From the NCBI GenBank assembly GCA_024682075.1, contig JAIKZQ010000050.1, positions 1 through 40,717 on the forward strand: 40,717 bases of DNA. Reading direction: 5' to 3'. The translations under genes were made by a program, and so were the position numbers. Under the pieces are notes generated by a model. The model was not told the origin of the DNA, did no database searches, and saw only the letters and a list, made by a program, of their open reading frames with translations. Numbering within the stretch: the first letter of the stretch is position 1; each line of letters starts with the position of its first letter. Origin of the DNA: Lachnospiraceae bacterium (GTDB lineage Bacteria > Bacillota > Clostridia > Lachnospirales > Lachnospiraceae). Positions 6,904 through 16,899 of this stretch are shown here, one piece after another.

Positions 6904-9198
6904 TTATCTCCTGTTATAGTTGATCAGGCATCCTTTAAGAATGATCTCCCTTTCCTCATCGGTAAGCTTTCCGAGAGTGAGGGTGAATTCTTTCATTTCA
7001 CCTGAAGTACTGTCCACGGTATATGCCTTTATGCTGTCTTCCTTGTCCATGACAGCCTTCTTGATGCCGGGAATGAAGATATAATCGAGATTCCTGAAAG
7101 GAAGCTCTCCCTCCTGAACAATGAAAGGAAGCATTCCCCAGTTGATCAGGTTGGATCTGTATCTCTTGGTAGCATATTCATTGGCTATGTTAGCCCAGCC
7201 TCCGAGAACCCTCTGGCAGGAAGCAGCCTGTTCTCTTGCGGATCCGTCGCCGGGCTTTACGGCAAAGATCGTGGATCCTATTCCGGTATTGTCTGCCTTC
7301 ACGTCAGAGAAAGATTTACGTATGGTCTCTACGGCCTTTACGATCTCATCGCTCATCTCTTCGAAAGGAACATCAGCTTCCCTCTTTTCCTCCTGAGCGC
7401 GTACTTCCTTGGCACGTCCGACATACTCGGGATCCTTGCGGGAAAGAGCGAACTCGGCTAGTCCGAGAGGATTGGATCTGTAGCTTGAAGTCTCACCCGA
7501 AGGGATAAGTTCATCGGTCGTTGTGACGGGATCGTGTATCTCGGATACGACCTTAATGAGAAGATTGTCCTGAAGTGCGGGCATCTTGGGCCAGTCCTTG
7601 ATATTGGGACCAAGGATAAGCTTCTCATCCGGATTGGCAATGTTCTTGGAATCGAATACTCTCTTCTGATAAATTGCCGCATCGAAGTGATACTGATACT
7701 TGTTGTATGTGCACTCGTAGTTCTCGGCACTTGTAAGCACTCCGCCGTTTGCTGCGGTTGCCGCAATGCTTCTTGCATCCATGAGTGCAACCGAGGCAAC
7801 CTGACCGCTCTGAACCTTGGAGCCTTCTCTGTTGGGGAAGTTCCTGGTTGAGTGACGGATACTGAATGCGTTGTTGGAAGGTGTGTCTCCGGCTCCGAAG
7901 CAGGGGCCGCAGAACGCAGTCTTGAGGATCGCACCGGTCTCAAGGATCTTCGCAGCACATCCGTTTTTGATGATTTCCATATATACCGGCATTGAAGCGG
8001 GATAAACGCTCAAGGTGAACTCCCTGTCTCCGATGGAAGCGCCGCTTAAGATATCGGCTGCCGCACAGATATTCTCAAATCCGCCGCCGGCACAGCCTGC
8101 GATGATTCCCTGGTCAACATGGAATTTGCCGTCATAGAGCTTGGACATGAGTTCGAACTCTACCTTATCTCCGAATGAAACCTTTGCCCTCTCCTCGGTA
8201 TCATGAATGATGTCCGCTGCATTTGCATTGAACTCATCGATCGTATATGCATTGCTGGGATGGAATGGCATTGCGATCATGGGCTTGATTTCAGAAAGAT
8301 CGACCACCACGGCTCCGTCGTAGTATGCAACGGCTCCGGGATCCATCTTCGCATATGCATCTCCTCTTCCGTGGATCTCAAGGAATTCTTTGGTATTGTC
8401 ATCGGTCACCCAAATAGATGACAGACATGTCGTTTCAGTTGTCATTACATCGACTCCGATACGGAAATCCTCTGAGAGATTAGCCACACCGGGACCAACA
8501 AACTCCATGACCTTATTCTTAACATATCCGTTTCCAAATACGGCTCCGATAATAGCAATGGCAACATCCTGAGGACCCACTCCGCGTCTGGGAGCGCCTG
8601 TAAGATAAATTGCCACAACGCCGGGCATTGCAACATCATAGGTCTGTCCGAGGAGCTGCTTGACCAGCTCGGGACCGCCTTCTCCCATTGCCATGGTTCC
8701 GAGAGCACCGTACCTGGTATGGGAATCCGATCCGAGGATCATCCTTCCGCAGCCCGCCATCATTTCCCTTTCAAACTGGTGAATGACAGCCTGGTGAGGA
8801 GGTACATAGATTCCGCCGTATTTCCTTGCTGCAGAGAGACCGAATACATGGTCATCCTCATTGATGGTGCCTCCTACCGCACAAAGGGAATTGTGGCAGT
8901 TGGTAAGAACATAGGGGATGGGGAACTTCTCAAGTCCCGATGCCCTTGCAGTCTGAATGATGCCGACAAATGTGATATCGTGGCTTGCAAGCGAATCGAA
9001 CTTGATCTTCAGATTCTGCATGTTTCCGGAGGTGTTGTGCTTCTTCAGGATGGAATAAGCCATTGTGGCTTTCCTGGCCGAATCCTTGTCAGGCTCGCTG
9101 CCTGTCATCTGTGCTACTTTTGCGGCAGCCTCCGCCGAATCTTCGATAAGCTCTGCTCCGTTAACGAGATAAGCTCCGCCTTCTGTAAGTCTGATCAT
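6904..9198 (-). CDS. Aconitase-family hydratase (YbhJ-like)
   Basis: A 764-residue Fe-S dehydratase of the aconitase superfamily, closest by memory to the uncharacterised E. coli YbhJ group rather than to TCA-cycle aconitase. The [4Fe-4S] ligands are visible as Cys369 (IIAGCAGGG) and Cys430/Cys433 (CGPCFGAG). Other aconitase blocks are [12 protein letters not shown] (~157), [11 protein letters not shown] (~450) and, in the C-terminal swivel domain, [14 protein letters not shown]. These are the equivalents of the substrate-binding Arg/Ser motifs. The start ATG has GAGGAGG at six bases. It lies between glgP and the sseB-like gene. The substrate is unknown, and a citrate/isocitrate role is not assured because the substrate-loop sequences differ from classical aconitase. 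Confidence 0.85.
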   Translation of the reverse strand: MIRLTEGGAYLVNGAELIEDSAEAAAKVAQMTGSEPDKDSARKATMAYSILKKHNTSGNMQNLKIKFDSLASHDITFVGIIQTARASGLEKFPIPYVLTNCHNSLCAVGGTINEDDHVFGLSAARKYGGIYVPPHQAVIHQFEREMMAGCGRMILGSDSHTRYGALGTMAMGEGGPELVKQLLGQTYDVAMPGVVAIYLTGAPRRGVGPQDVAIAIIGAVFGNGYVKNKVMEFVGPGVANLSEDFRIGVDVMTTETTCLSSIWVTDDNTKEFLEIHGRGDAYAKMDPGAVAYYDGAVVVDLSEIKPMIAMPFHPSNAYTIDEFNANAADIIHDTEERAKVSFGDKVEFELMSKLYDGKFHVDQGIIAGCAGGGFENICAAADILSGASIGDREFTLSVYPASMPVYMEIIKNGCAAKILETGAILKTAFCGPCFGAGDTPSNNAFSIRHSTRNFPNREGSKVQSGQVASVALMDARSIAATAANGGVLTSAENYECTYNKYQYHFDAAIYQKRVFDSKNIANPDEKLILGPNIKDWPKMPALQDNLLIKVVSEIHDPVTTTDELIPSGETSSYRSNPLGLAEFALSRKDPEYVGRAKEVRAQEEKREADVPFEEMSDEIVKAVETIRKSFSDVKADNTGIGSTIFAVKPGDGSAREQAASCQRVLGGWANIANEYATKRYRSNLINWGMLPFIVQEGELPFRNLDYIFIPGIKKAVMDKEDSIKAYTVDSTSGEMKEFTLTLGKLTDEEREIILKGCLINYNRR

Positions 9199-9243
9199 GT
9201 TTTTCCTCCTCGTTAGTTACTTTACGTCCGGGTCTTTCATAAA

Positions 9244-9290
9244 GGATACCGGAGCCATGGCTTTCCGGTTCTGCCACGGTTCCGGTATCC
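9244..9290 (-). terminator. Long hairpin at the 3' end of glgP
   Basis: An 18-base arm (9244-9261) and its near-perfect inverse (9273-9290) enclose an 11-base loop, two bases from the glgP stop codon. As minus-strand RNA there is one A-C mismatch and one G-U pair. Only a short U stretch (TTTATG) follows, so it may be a weak terminator or a 3'-end stabiliser that lowers hydratase expression relative to glgP. Confidence 0.6.
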
Positions 9291-9292
9291 GA

Positions 9293-11812
9293 TTAATTAT
9301 CCGCCTTGGCCGATGATGCGGCTTTTCTCTTCAGCACCACCTTGTCGAGATGCCAGATCTCATCGACATACTGCTGAATGGTTCTGTCGGAAGTGAACTT
9401 GCCCGAAGAAGCCACATTGAGGATGGCACTCTTCGCCCACGCCGACTGATCCTTGTAGTAATCCACTATCCTTGCCCTTGCATCGGAATAGGACTTGAAA
9501 TCCTTAAGTATGAAATATGTATCTGCCTTCGAAGTTGACTGGGTATTGAGAAGGCTGTTGTAAAGAGGTCTGAAGAGCTCGGTGTCGGGTGAATATGTTC
9601 CGTTGATGAGCTGCATCAGAACGCGTCTGATATCCGGATCGTTGTTGAAGATCTGCATCGGATCGTATCCGCCGTTCTTCTCAAATCCGATGACTTCATC
9701 AGAACTCATTCCGAAGATGAATGCATTCTCCTCTCCGACTTCCTTGACGATCTCTACATTAGCTCCGTCCATCGTGCCCAGGGTAAGTGCACCGTTAAGC
9801 ATGAACTTCATATTACCGGTTCCGGACGCTTCCTTGGAAGCTGTTGAGATCTGCTCGGAAACATCCGATGCCGCAAAGATGAGTTCCGCATTGGAAACAT
9901 TATAGTTCTCTATGAACACGATCTTCATGAGTCCCTTTACGTCAGGATCATTGTTGACCACGTCGGCAACGGAATTGATGAGCTTGATCGTGAGTTTTGC
10001 ATTTCTATATCCGGCTGCGGCCTTTGCACCGAAGATGAAAGTTCTGGGAACAAATTCCATATCGGGACGATCCTTGATCTCGTTGTAGAGATACATGATA
10101 TGGAGAATGTTCATCAGCTGTCTCTTGTATTCATGCAGACGCTTTACCTGAACATCGAAGATCGATCTGGGATCAACCTCTATGCCGTTATGCTCGGCTA
10201 TGTACTCGGCAAGTCTTACCTTGTTGCGGTACTTGATGTTCATGAACTCCTTCTGAGCCTTCTTGTCATCGGCATAGATGGCAAGTTCATGGATATGAGG
10301 AAGGTCGGTGATCCACTCATCTCCGATATGATCGGTGACCCAGTCGGCAAGAAGAGGATTTCCGTGAAGCAGGAATCTTCTCTGAGTGATGCCGTTTGTC
10401 TTGTTGTTGAACTTCTCGGGGAACATCTCGTAGAAATCCTTCAGTTCCTGATTCTTGAGAATCTCCGTGTGAAGTTCTGCAACACCGTTCACGGAATATC
10501 CGGATACGATCGCCATATGCGCCATCTTGACCTGTCCGTCGTAGATGACTGCCATCTTGCGTATCTTCTCGTTGACATCAACTCCGGGAACGTTTGAATA
10601 CTTAGCCTTGATCTGCTCGATGAATCTTCTGTTGATCTCCTCGACGATCTGGTAGATTCTGGGAAGCAGACGGCTGAAGAGCTCTATGGGCCACTTCTCA
10701 AGAGCTTCGCTCATGATGGTGTGGTTGGTGTATGCACAGGTCTTGGTGGTGACATCCCATGCCTCGTCCCAGGTCAGTCCGTAGTCATCCATCAGCACTC
10801 TCATGAGCTCTGCGATTGCAACGGTGGGATGGGTATCGTTAAGCTGGAAGGTGACCTTCTCATGGAACTTCCTGATGTCGTCATGTGTGCGCATGTACTT
10901 TTCAACCGCTTCCTGTACGGATGCGGAGATGAAGAAGTACTGCTGCTTAAGTCTGAGTTCCTTGCCGGCATAGTGGTTGTCATTGGGATAGAGGACCTCT
11001 ACTATATTCCTTGCAAGGTTCTCCTGCTCAACGGATCTCTGATAGTCACCTTTGTCGAAAGCATCGAGCTGGAAGCATTCAACAGGCTCCGCATCCCAGA
11101 TCCTGAGAGTGTTCACGATGCCGTTACCGTATCCCACGATGGGAATGTCAAAAGGAATTGCCCTTACGGATTGGTAATCTTTCTGAGTGAAAATGCCTCT
11201 TCCGTTCTCATCGGTATGCACATCGACATATCCGCCGAACTTGATGGTCTTGGCATATTCGGGACGGCGAAGTTCGAAGGGATTGCCGTTTGCAAGCCAG
11301 TTATCGGGAACCTCCACCTGATATCCGTCTTCGATCTTCTGCTTGAACATTCCGTAACGGTAACGTATGCCGCATCCGTATGCGGGATATCCCAAAGTAG
11401 CAAGTGAATCAAGGAAACAGGCAGCGAGTCTTCCGAGGCCTCCGTTTCCGAGAGCGGCATCAGGCTCCTGATCTTCAACCACATTGAGGTCAAGCCCCAT
11501 TTCCTCGCAAGCTTCCTTGACCGATTTGTATGCCTGCATGTTGATGAGACTGTTTCCAAGAGCTCTTCCCATAAGGAACTCCATGGACATATAGTAGACC
11601 ATCTTGGGGTCTTCCTTCTCGTATGCCTCCTGGGTCTCGATCCACATATCCATGATCTGATCCTTGATGGCATATGAAACCGCCTGGAAGATCTGCTGGG
11701 GAGTTGCCTCCTCCATTGTCTTCCTGAAAAGCGTCTTGACGTTATAGTTCACGCTTCTCTTAAAAAGCTCCTTATCAAATTTTTCTCTCTTTGTGGCACC
11801 TGAATTTTTCAA
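9293..11812 (-). CDS. glgP: Glycogen/maltodextrin phosphorylase
   Basis: Releases glucose-1-phosphate from alpha-1,4-glucan ends using phosphate and PLP. The 839 residues match the family. The PLP site EASGTGNMK is intact with Lys669, and the N-terminal block ALGNGGLGRLAACFLDS is the classic phosphorylase signature. The start codon is TTG at 11810-11812, preceded by GGGAG at nine bases. The next in-frame ATG (codon 33) would remove conserved N-terminal sequence. It lies 41 bases after ileS with no terminator between them, so it probably shares the ileS promoter. This suggests growth-linked control of glycogen use. Confidence 0.96.
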   Translation of the reverse strand: MKNSGATKREKFDKELFKRSVNYNVKTLFRKTMEEATPQQIFQAVSYAIKDQIMDMWIETQEAYEKEDPKMVYYMSMEFLMGRALGNSLINMQAYKSVKEACEEMGLDLNVVEDQEPDAALGNGGLGRLAACFLDSLATLGYPAYGCGIRYRYGMFKQKIEDGYQVEVPDNWLANGNPFELRRPEYAKTIKFGGYVDVHTDENGRGIFTQKDYQSVRAIPFDIPIVGYGNGIVNTLRIWDAEPVECFQLDAFDKGDYQRSVEQENLARNIVEVLYPNDNHYAGKELRLKQQYFFISASVQEAVEKYMRTHDDIRKFHEKVTFQLNDTHPTVAIAELMRVLMDDYGLTWDEAWDVTTKTCAYTNHTIMSEALEKWPIELFSRLLPRIYQIVEEINRRFIEQIKAKYSNVPGVDVNEKIRKMAVIYDGQVKMAHMAIVSGYSVNGVAELHTEILKNQELKDFYEMFPEKFNNKTNGITQRRFLLHGNPLLADWVTDHIGDEWITDLPHIHELAIYADDKKAQKEFMNIKYRNKVRLAEYIAEHNGIEVDPRSIFDVQVKRLHEYKRQLMNILHIMYLYNEIKDRPDMEFVPRTFIFGAKAAAGYRNAKLTIKLINSVADVVNNDPDVKGLMKIVFIENYNVSNAELIFAASDVSEQISTASKEASGTGNMKFMLNGALTLGTMDGANVEIVKEVGEENAFIFGMSSDEVIGFEKNGGYDPMQIFNNDPDIRRVLMQLINGTYSPDTELFRPLYNSLLNTQSTSKADTYFILKDFKSYSDARARIVDYYKDQSAWAKSAILNVASSGKFTSDRTIQQYVDEIWHLDKVVLKRKAASSAKADN

Positions 11813-11853
11813 TGTCTTCTTCTCCCTTCGAAAGAATTCAAAAACTCAAAATC

Positions 11854-14800
11854 TCAGATCTTTTCAAGGCTTATGGTAACCTTTTCTCCGTTGATGTCCC
11901 ATTCCTTTGAGAACTTATAATCAGCTCCCGAGGTGATCTCGTCCGCAAGAAGCTTGGTTGAGATCTGCTCCTTATTCTTGGCGACTATTTCCGAAAGCTT
12001 ATCATTGCCATTGAGTGAGATGCGGATGTGATCCATCACCTCGAATCCCGAATCCTTACGCATCGTCTGGACCTTGGAAACAAGTTCTGCGGCAAAGCCC
12101 TCTTCGATGAGTTCTTCGGTAAGGTTAAGATCGAGCACCACCGTCATGCCGTGATCTTCGGATGCTTCGTATCCTTCCTTTTTGGTCATCTCGATAAGGA
12201 GGTCATCTTTTCCGAGCTCCACGGATTCACCGTTCACATCAAATGCAAGAACTCCCTTGCTCTCCAGCTCATCCATTGCTGCATTTCCGTCGACTTCCTT
12301 CAGATACTTCTGAATTCCGCCAAGAAGTTTACCGTACTTAGGTCCTACGGTCTTAAGCTGGGGCTTAAAGATATATGTAGTGAACTCTCTGACATCATCT
12401 GCGAAAAGAACTTCTTTGACGTTGAGTTCATCCCTTACGATATCAATATAGAATTCATCAAGTTTTTCTTCGCTCTTGATAAACATTCTGGAGATAGGCT
12501 GACGGTTCTTGACAGCTCCTTCGTTACGGCATGCACGTCCGAGCACCACCGCATCAAGAACGGTCTCCATCTTCTCCTCAAGTTCCCTGTCGATAAGCTT
12601 CTCATCTGCTTTCGGATAATCGCAGAGGTGGATGCTCTCGGGAGCCGAAGGATCGGAATTCCTTACGATATTCTGGTAAATGCTCTCTGTCATGAAGGGG
12701 ATCATGGGAGCAGCTGCCTTGGAAACGGTGACAAGAGCGGTATAGAGAGTCATGTAAGCATTTATCTTATCCTGCTCCATTCCCTTAGCCCAGAATCTCT
12801 CACGGCTTCTGCGGACATACCAGTTGCTCATCTCGTCGACGAACTTCTCCAATGCCGCACCTGCCTCGGGGATCCTGTAATTCTCGAGGTCATCGTCAAC
12901 TTCCTTCACGCAGCTGTTAAGCCTTGAAAGAAGCCACTTATCCATGACTGACAGTTTGTCGTATTCAAGTGTGTACTTTCCGGCATCGAAGTCATCGATA
13001 TTCGCATACAGCACGAAGAATGCATAGGTGTTCCAAAGCGTGCCGAGGAACTTTCTCTGTCCCTCAACAACGGAACCCTCGGAAAATCTCTTGGGAAGCC
13101 AGGGAGCGGCACTTGTATAGAAATACCACCTGATCGCATCGGCACCGAACTTGCCGAGTGCCTCCATGGGATCAACGACATTGCCGAGGTGCTTGCTCAT
13201 CTTCCTTCCCTGCTCATCCTGAACAAGACCGAGGACTATGACATTCTCATAAGGAGACTTGTTGAAAAGAAGGGTTCCTTCGGCCATAAGTGAATAGAAC
13301 CAGCCTCTTGTCTGATCGACTGCCTCGGATATGAATGCGGCAGGGAACTGCTGCTCGAACTTTTCCTTGTTTTCAAAAGGATAATGATGCTGTGCAAAAG
13401 GCATTGCACCGGAATCAAACCAGCAGTCGATGACTTCGGGAACTCTCTTCATGGAGCCGCCGCAGTCAGGGCACTTGCAGGTGATATCATCAATGAACGG
13501 CCTGTGGAGCTCGATCGTCTTTGCTCTCTCATCTCCGCTCGCATTAAACAGGTCTTCTCTCGAACCGATGCAGATCCTCTTTCCGCATTCGCACTCCCAG
13601 ATATTGAGAGGGGTGCCCCAGTAACGGTTTCTGGAAAGTGCCCAGTCCTGGATATTCTCAAGCCAGTTGCCGAAACGTCCGGTTCCGATCGATTCGGGCA
13701 TCCAGTGAACGGTATTGTTGTTCCTTACAAGGTCATCTTTTACGGCAGTGACCTTGATGTACCATGACTCACGTGCATAGTAAAGAAGTGGAGTGTCGCA
13801 TCTCCAGCAGAAAGGATAGTCATGCTCGAACTTGGGAGCATCGAAGAGCTTGCCGTCCGCATCCAGATCCTTAAGGACAAGTGGATCGGCATCCTTGACA
13901 AATACGCCCTCATAAGGGGTATCGGCGGTCATGTTGCCCTTGCCATCTACGAACTGGACAAAAGGAAGGTCATATTCGCGGCCCACACGGGAGTCGTCCT
14001 CACCGAATGCGGGAGCGATGTGGACGATTCCGGTACCGTCCGTCATGGTTACATAATCATCCTTAACGATGAAATGTGCTTTCTTGTGCTGCTTGTCGGC
14101 TGCCTTGGCTGCGCCTTCAAAGAGGGGCTCATACTCCATTCTCTCAAGGTCGCTTCCGACATATTTCTCAAGGACCTCATAAGCGGGAGTATCTTCAGAG
14201 CCCAGCTTTCCGAGAACAGTATCGCAGAGAGCCTCTGCAAGGATGTAGGTATATCCGTCGGCTGCCTTGACCTTCACATAGGACTCGGAAGGATTGACGC
14301 AGAGCGCAACGTTTGAGGGAAGGGTCCAGGGCGTGGTGGTCCAGGCAAGGAAGTAGAAATCTCCGTCCTTAGCCTTAAAACGTGCTATAGCGGAGCGCTC
14401 CTTGACCGTCTTGTATCCCTGTGCCACCTCATGGCTGGAAAGAGGGGTTCCGCATCTGGGGCAGTAAGGCACGATCTTGAATCCCTTGTAGAGAAGTCCC
14501 TTGTCCCAGATAGTCTTAAGAGCCCACCACTCGGACTCGATGTAATTGTCATCATAGGTGATGTAAGGGTTGTCCATGTCAGCCCAGAAGCCGATCTTGC
14601 CGGAGAAATCCTCCCACATTCCCTTATACTTCCAGACGGATTCCTTACACTTTGAGATAAAGGGCTCAAGTCCGTATCCTTCTATCTGTTCCTTGCCGTT
14701 GATGCCGAGAAGCTTCTCCACCTCGAGCTCGACGGGAAGACCGTGGGTATCCCATCCGGCCTTTCTGGGGACCTGATATCCCTTCATGGTACGGTATCTG

Positions 14801-15006
14801 GGGATCATGTCCTTGATAGTCCTGGTCTCGACGTGACCGATATGAGGCTTTCCGTTCGCAGTGGGAGGTCCGTCATAGAATGTATACACGGGGCCTTCCT
14901 TGCGGGAATCTATGCTCTTTTGGAAGATATCATTATCATTCCAGAACTTTTCAACTTCGGCTTCCCTCTGTGTAAAGGAAAGGTCAGAACTAACCTGCTT
15001 GTACAT
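11854..15006 (-). CDS. ileS: Isoleucyl-tRNA synthetase
   Basis: Charges tRNA-Ile. The protein has 1050 residues from the ATG at 15004-15006, which is preceded by AGGAGG at four bases; a start at 15033 upstream lacks such a site. The HIGH motif is at residues 55-58 within PPTANGKPHIGH. The KMSKH loop lies about residue 600 in GRKMSKHLGN. Cysteine pairs CPRC, CWRC, CECG and CPDC suggest zinc sites. The length and the form of these motifs match the long, eukaryote-like (type 2) bacterial IleRS rather than the ~930-residue type 1. That typing is from memory. Expression is driven by a consensus promoter and a leader with a terminator-like hairpin. Confidence 0.96.
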   Translation of the reverse strand: MYKQVSSDLSFTQREAEVEKFWNDNDIFQKSIDSRKEGPVYTFYDGPPTANGKPHIGHVETRTIKDMIPRYRTMKGYQVPRKAGWDTHGLPVELEVEKLLGINGKEQIEGYGLEPFISKCKESVWKYKGMWEDFSGKIGFWADMDNPYITYDDNYIESEWWALKTIWDKGLLYKGFKIVPYCPRCGTPLSSHEVAQGYKTVKERSAIARFKAKDGDFYFLAWTTTPWTLPSNVALCVNPSESYVKVKAADGYTYILAEALCDTVLGKLGSEDTPAYEVLEKYVGSDLERMEYEPLFEGAAKAADKQHKKAHFIVKDDYVTMTDGTGIVHIAPAFGEDDSRVGREYDLPFVQFVDGKGNMTADTPYEGVFVKDADPLVLKDLDADGKLFDAPKFEHDYPFCWRCDTPLLYYARESWYIKVTAVKDDLVRNNNTVHWMPESIGTGRFGNWLENIQDWALSRNRYWGTPLNIWECECGKRICIGSREDLFNASGDERAKTIELHRPFIDDITCKCPDCGGSMKRVPEVIDCWFDSGAMPFAQHHYPFENKEKFEQQFPAAFISEAVDQTRGWFYSLMAEGTLLFNKSPYENVIVLGLVQDEQGRKMSKHLGNVVDPMEALGKFGADAIRWYFYTSAAPWLPKRFSEGSVVEGQRKFLGTLWNTYAFFVLYANIDDFDAGKYTLEYDKLSVMDKWLLSRLNSCVKEVDDDLENYRIPEAGAALEKFVDEMSNWYVRRSRERFWAKGMEQDKINAYMTLYTALVTVSKAAAPMIPFMTESIYQNIVRNSDPSAPESIHLCDYPKADEKLIDRELEEKMETVLDAVVLGRACRNEGAVKNRQPISRMFIKSEEKLDEFYIDIVRDELNVKEVLFADDVREFTTYIFKPQLKTVGPKYGKLLGGIQKYLKEVDGNAAMDELESKGVLAFDVNGESVELGKDDLLIEMTKKEGYEASEDHGMTVVLDLNLTEELIEEGFAAELVSKVQTMRKDSGFEVMDHIRISLNGNDKLSEIVAKNKEQISTKLLADEITSGADYKFSKEWDINGEKVTISLEKI

Positions 15007-15023
15007 ACTTCCTCCTAGATAAT

Positions 15024-15057
15024 GAAAAAACAAACCTCACCCTGAAAAGAGCGAGGT
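15024..15057 (-). terminator. Terminator-like hairpin in the ileS leader (possible attenuator)
   Basis: On the minus strand ACCTCGCTC (15049-15057) pairs with GGGTGAGGT (15034-15042), with two G-U pairs and a six-base loop. TTGTTTTTTC follows. It lies between the ileS promoter and its ribosome binding site. On the plus strand no T run follows it, so it is oriented for ileS. Confidence 0.7.
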
Positions 15058-15093
15058 CCCGCTTCACTACTTAATAAAATATATTCTCACGTG

Positions 15094-15122
15094 ATTTTAG
15101 TTGAAAAACGCCGTAATGTCAA
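15094..15122 (-). promoter_or_regulatory. Consensus SigA promoter of ileS
   Basis: Minus-strand TTGACA (15117-15122), 17-base spacer, TAAAAT (15094-15099). The predicted start gives a leader of about 80 bases before the ileS ATG. Confidence 0.8.
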
Positions 15123-15140
15123 TATAAACGGGGCTTTGGA

Positions 15141-15169
15141 TTGTTTTTTGAGACGCCCAAATATATAAT
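15141..15169 (+). promoter_or_regulatory. SigA-type promoter of the GGDEF gene
   Basis: Plus-strand TTGTTT (15141-15146), 17-base spacer, perfect TATAAT (15164-15169), about 30 bases before the GTG start. Its -35 lies only 19 bases from the -35 of the opposing ileS promoter, a tight back-to-back arrangement. Confidence 0.75.
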
Positions 15170-15199
15170 ATAGATAATCACATCCCGGAGGTCCGAAAA

Positions 15200-16774
15200 G
15201 TGGACGGATCAAAAGAAAAAGCAACTGAAAAAAAGGTAAAAAGATCCCGTAAGGGAACCATTTCCGGGCATATGTATGCCCTGGCGATCACGCCACTGGT
15301 CCTTTTTTCACTCGTGATCACCATAATCGGCATCCCGCTTCTGACGAACCTGATGTACCGTTCCTCGGAAAAAGAGCTCCATGACGCTTGCATGAGCACC
15401 CTGCTCCTGATGGATGCCACGTATCCCGGTGATTACAGACTGAAGGTAAACGAGCAGAACTTCAACGATTCCCTCTACCTTTTCAAGGGAGATTCCAATA
15501 TCACGATGGATTATTCGGTGATAGATACCATGAAAAAATCCACGCACCTGGATATTTCCATCTGTTTCGACAACACCCGCATCCTCACGACACTGACCGA
15601 TGAAAACGGGGCAAGAATGGTGGGAACGGGCGTCGCAGACCAGATCTACAAGACCGTGTATGTGGACGGGCAGGAAGCCTTTTATCACAACACCATGATC
15701 TTCGATAAGCCGTATTTCACGTACTATATGCCTCTGACATCCAGTCACGGCAACATCCAGGGCATAGTCGCCGCGGCACGTCCCGCTTCCGATGTCAACA
15801 AGGCCATAATGAAGCTCATCCTGATCCTTGTCGCAGTCGCACTCATTCTGGCAGGGATCATGATCTTCATCGTCATAAGGGTCTCAAGGCCCATGACACA
15901 TGCCATAGAGAATATCTTCAAGTTTATCAGGGATTCTTCCGGCGGTAATGACACGGCAACCCTGGACGAAAGTGTGTTAAGTCGCCATGACGAACTTGGC
16001 GAGATGGGTGAGAACGTCCTTTCTCTCCAGAGATCCATGAGAAACATGATGGAATCCGATCCGCTGACCGGCCTTTTCAACAGGCGGTCCGCACACAGAA
16101 GACTCGGTCCCATCATCAACAAAGCCAAGAATTCGCAGGATTCCTTCTGCATCTGCATAGGCGACATAGACTTCTTCAAGCAAGTAAATGACACCTACGG
16201 TCACGATGCGGGTGATGATGTCCTCGTCAAGGTTGCGGAGACCATCAGGGAGCATATGAAGAACTGCGGTTTCGTTGCCAGATGGGGCGGCGAGGAATTC
16301 CTCATGGTATTCGACCGGATGGGACTCATAATGGCCGAGAACTCACTCTGGGGACTCCTTGACAAGATCCGTGCTCTTGAGATCAGATATGACAATTACA
16401 TCATCAAGGTCACCATGAGTTTCGGCGTGAGCGAATGGGATAAAGAGCAGAGCCTGGATTCACTCATAAAGACTGCCGACGACAAGCTCTATTTTGCCAA
16501 GAAGAACGGAAGGAACCAGGTTGTCAGTTCCATAGGTGAAGAAGGAGAATCCGAAAACAGCGAAGTCACCGAGATAGACAAGCTGTTAAAGAGCATTGCA
16601 AGCGGTGCCCGGGAACACATCCCCGCCCCCGAGGACGAAGGTGGACATTTTGAGAATCTCTCCGCAAAGGAGCTCGAGGACATACTCAGCGGAAAAGCTG
16701 ATGAAGAAGCCGCGGCGAACGGTTCGGATCTTCTGGGACAGACAATAAGTTTCTCCGAGGATTCATACACCTGA
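15200..16774 (+). CDS. Membrane-bound diguanylate cyclase (sCache-HAMP-GGDEF)
   Basis: The only recognised plus-strand gene; it should make c-di-GMP from GTP at the inner membrane face. The 524 residues run as TM1 (~25-50), an extracytoplasmic single-Cache-like sensor (~55-200), TM2 (~203-228), HAMP (~226-280) and GGDEF (~283-445). An acidic, probably disordered tail of ~80 residues follows. The active-site motif is GGEEF (363-367), a functional variant. The RxxD inhibitory site expected just before it is absent (KNCG), so product inhibition through that site is unlikely. The start is GTG at 15200 with GGAGG nine bases upstream. The Cache domain suggests control by a small extracellular ligand. 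It pairs functionally with the EAL protein 20 kb away. Confidence 0.9.
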   Translation: MDGSKEKATEKKVKRSRKGTISGHMYALAITPLVLFSLVITIIGIPLLTNLMYRSSEKELHDACMSTLLLMDATYPGDYRLKVNEQNFNDSLYLFKGDSNITMDYSVIDTMKKSTHLDISICFDNTRILTTLTDENGARMVGTGVADQIYKTVYVDGQEAFYHNTMIFDKPYFTYYMPLTSSHGNIQGIVAAARPASDVNKAIMKLILILVAVALILAGIMIFIVIRVSRPMTHAIENIFKFIRDSSGGNDTATLDESVLSRHDELGEMGENVLSLQRSMRNMMESDPLTGLFNRRSAHRRLGPIINKAKNSQDSFCICIGDIDFFKQVNDTYGHDAGDDVLVKVAETIREHMKNCGFVARWGGEEFLMVFDRMGLIMAENSLWGLLDKIRALEIRYDNYIIKVTMSFGVSEWDKEQSLDSLIKTADDKLYFAKKNGRNQVVSSIGEEGESENSEVTEIDKLLKSIASGAREHIPAPEDEGGHFENLSAKELEDILSGKADEEAAANGSDLLGQTISFSEDSYT

Positions 16775-16863
16775 CCGGCAGGTCTTCGACCCCGAAATGC
16801 ATAAAACCGGGGATCGGAATAAATTTACTCACGAAAAACTGTGATCATAAAAAAAGTGATCAT

Positions 16864-16899
16864 GCAAAAAGCGGGACCGGTCAGGATCCCGCTTTTTGC
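16864..16899. terminator. Bidirectional intrinsic terminator between the GGDEF and Enzyme I-like genes
   Basis: GCAAAAAGCGGGA (16864-16876) is perfectly complementary to TCCCGCTTTTTGC (16887-16899). The A/T flanks give a T run on either strand. It overlaps the last codons and the stop of the minus-strand Enzyme I-like gene and ends transcription of both convergent genes. Confidence 0.85.

Noticed and set aside
10721..11407. Plus-strand reading frame of 228 codons opposite glgP
   Set aside because: Antisense to conserved phosphorylase codons. No ribosome binding site or promoter and no domain signature.
15007..15033. Longer ileS start at 15033
   Set aside because: The codons between 15033 and 15006 overlap the AGGAGG site of the better start and the T run of the leader hairpin.
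15007..15122. T-box riboswitch in front of ileS
   Set aside because: The leader is only ~80 bases and the AGGGTGGNACCGCG element and a specifier stem were not found. Only a terminator-like hairpin can be supported.
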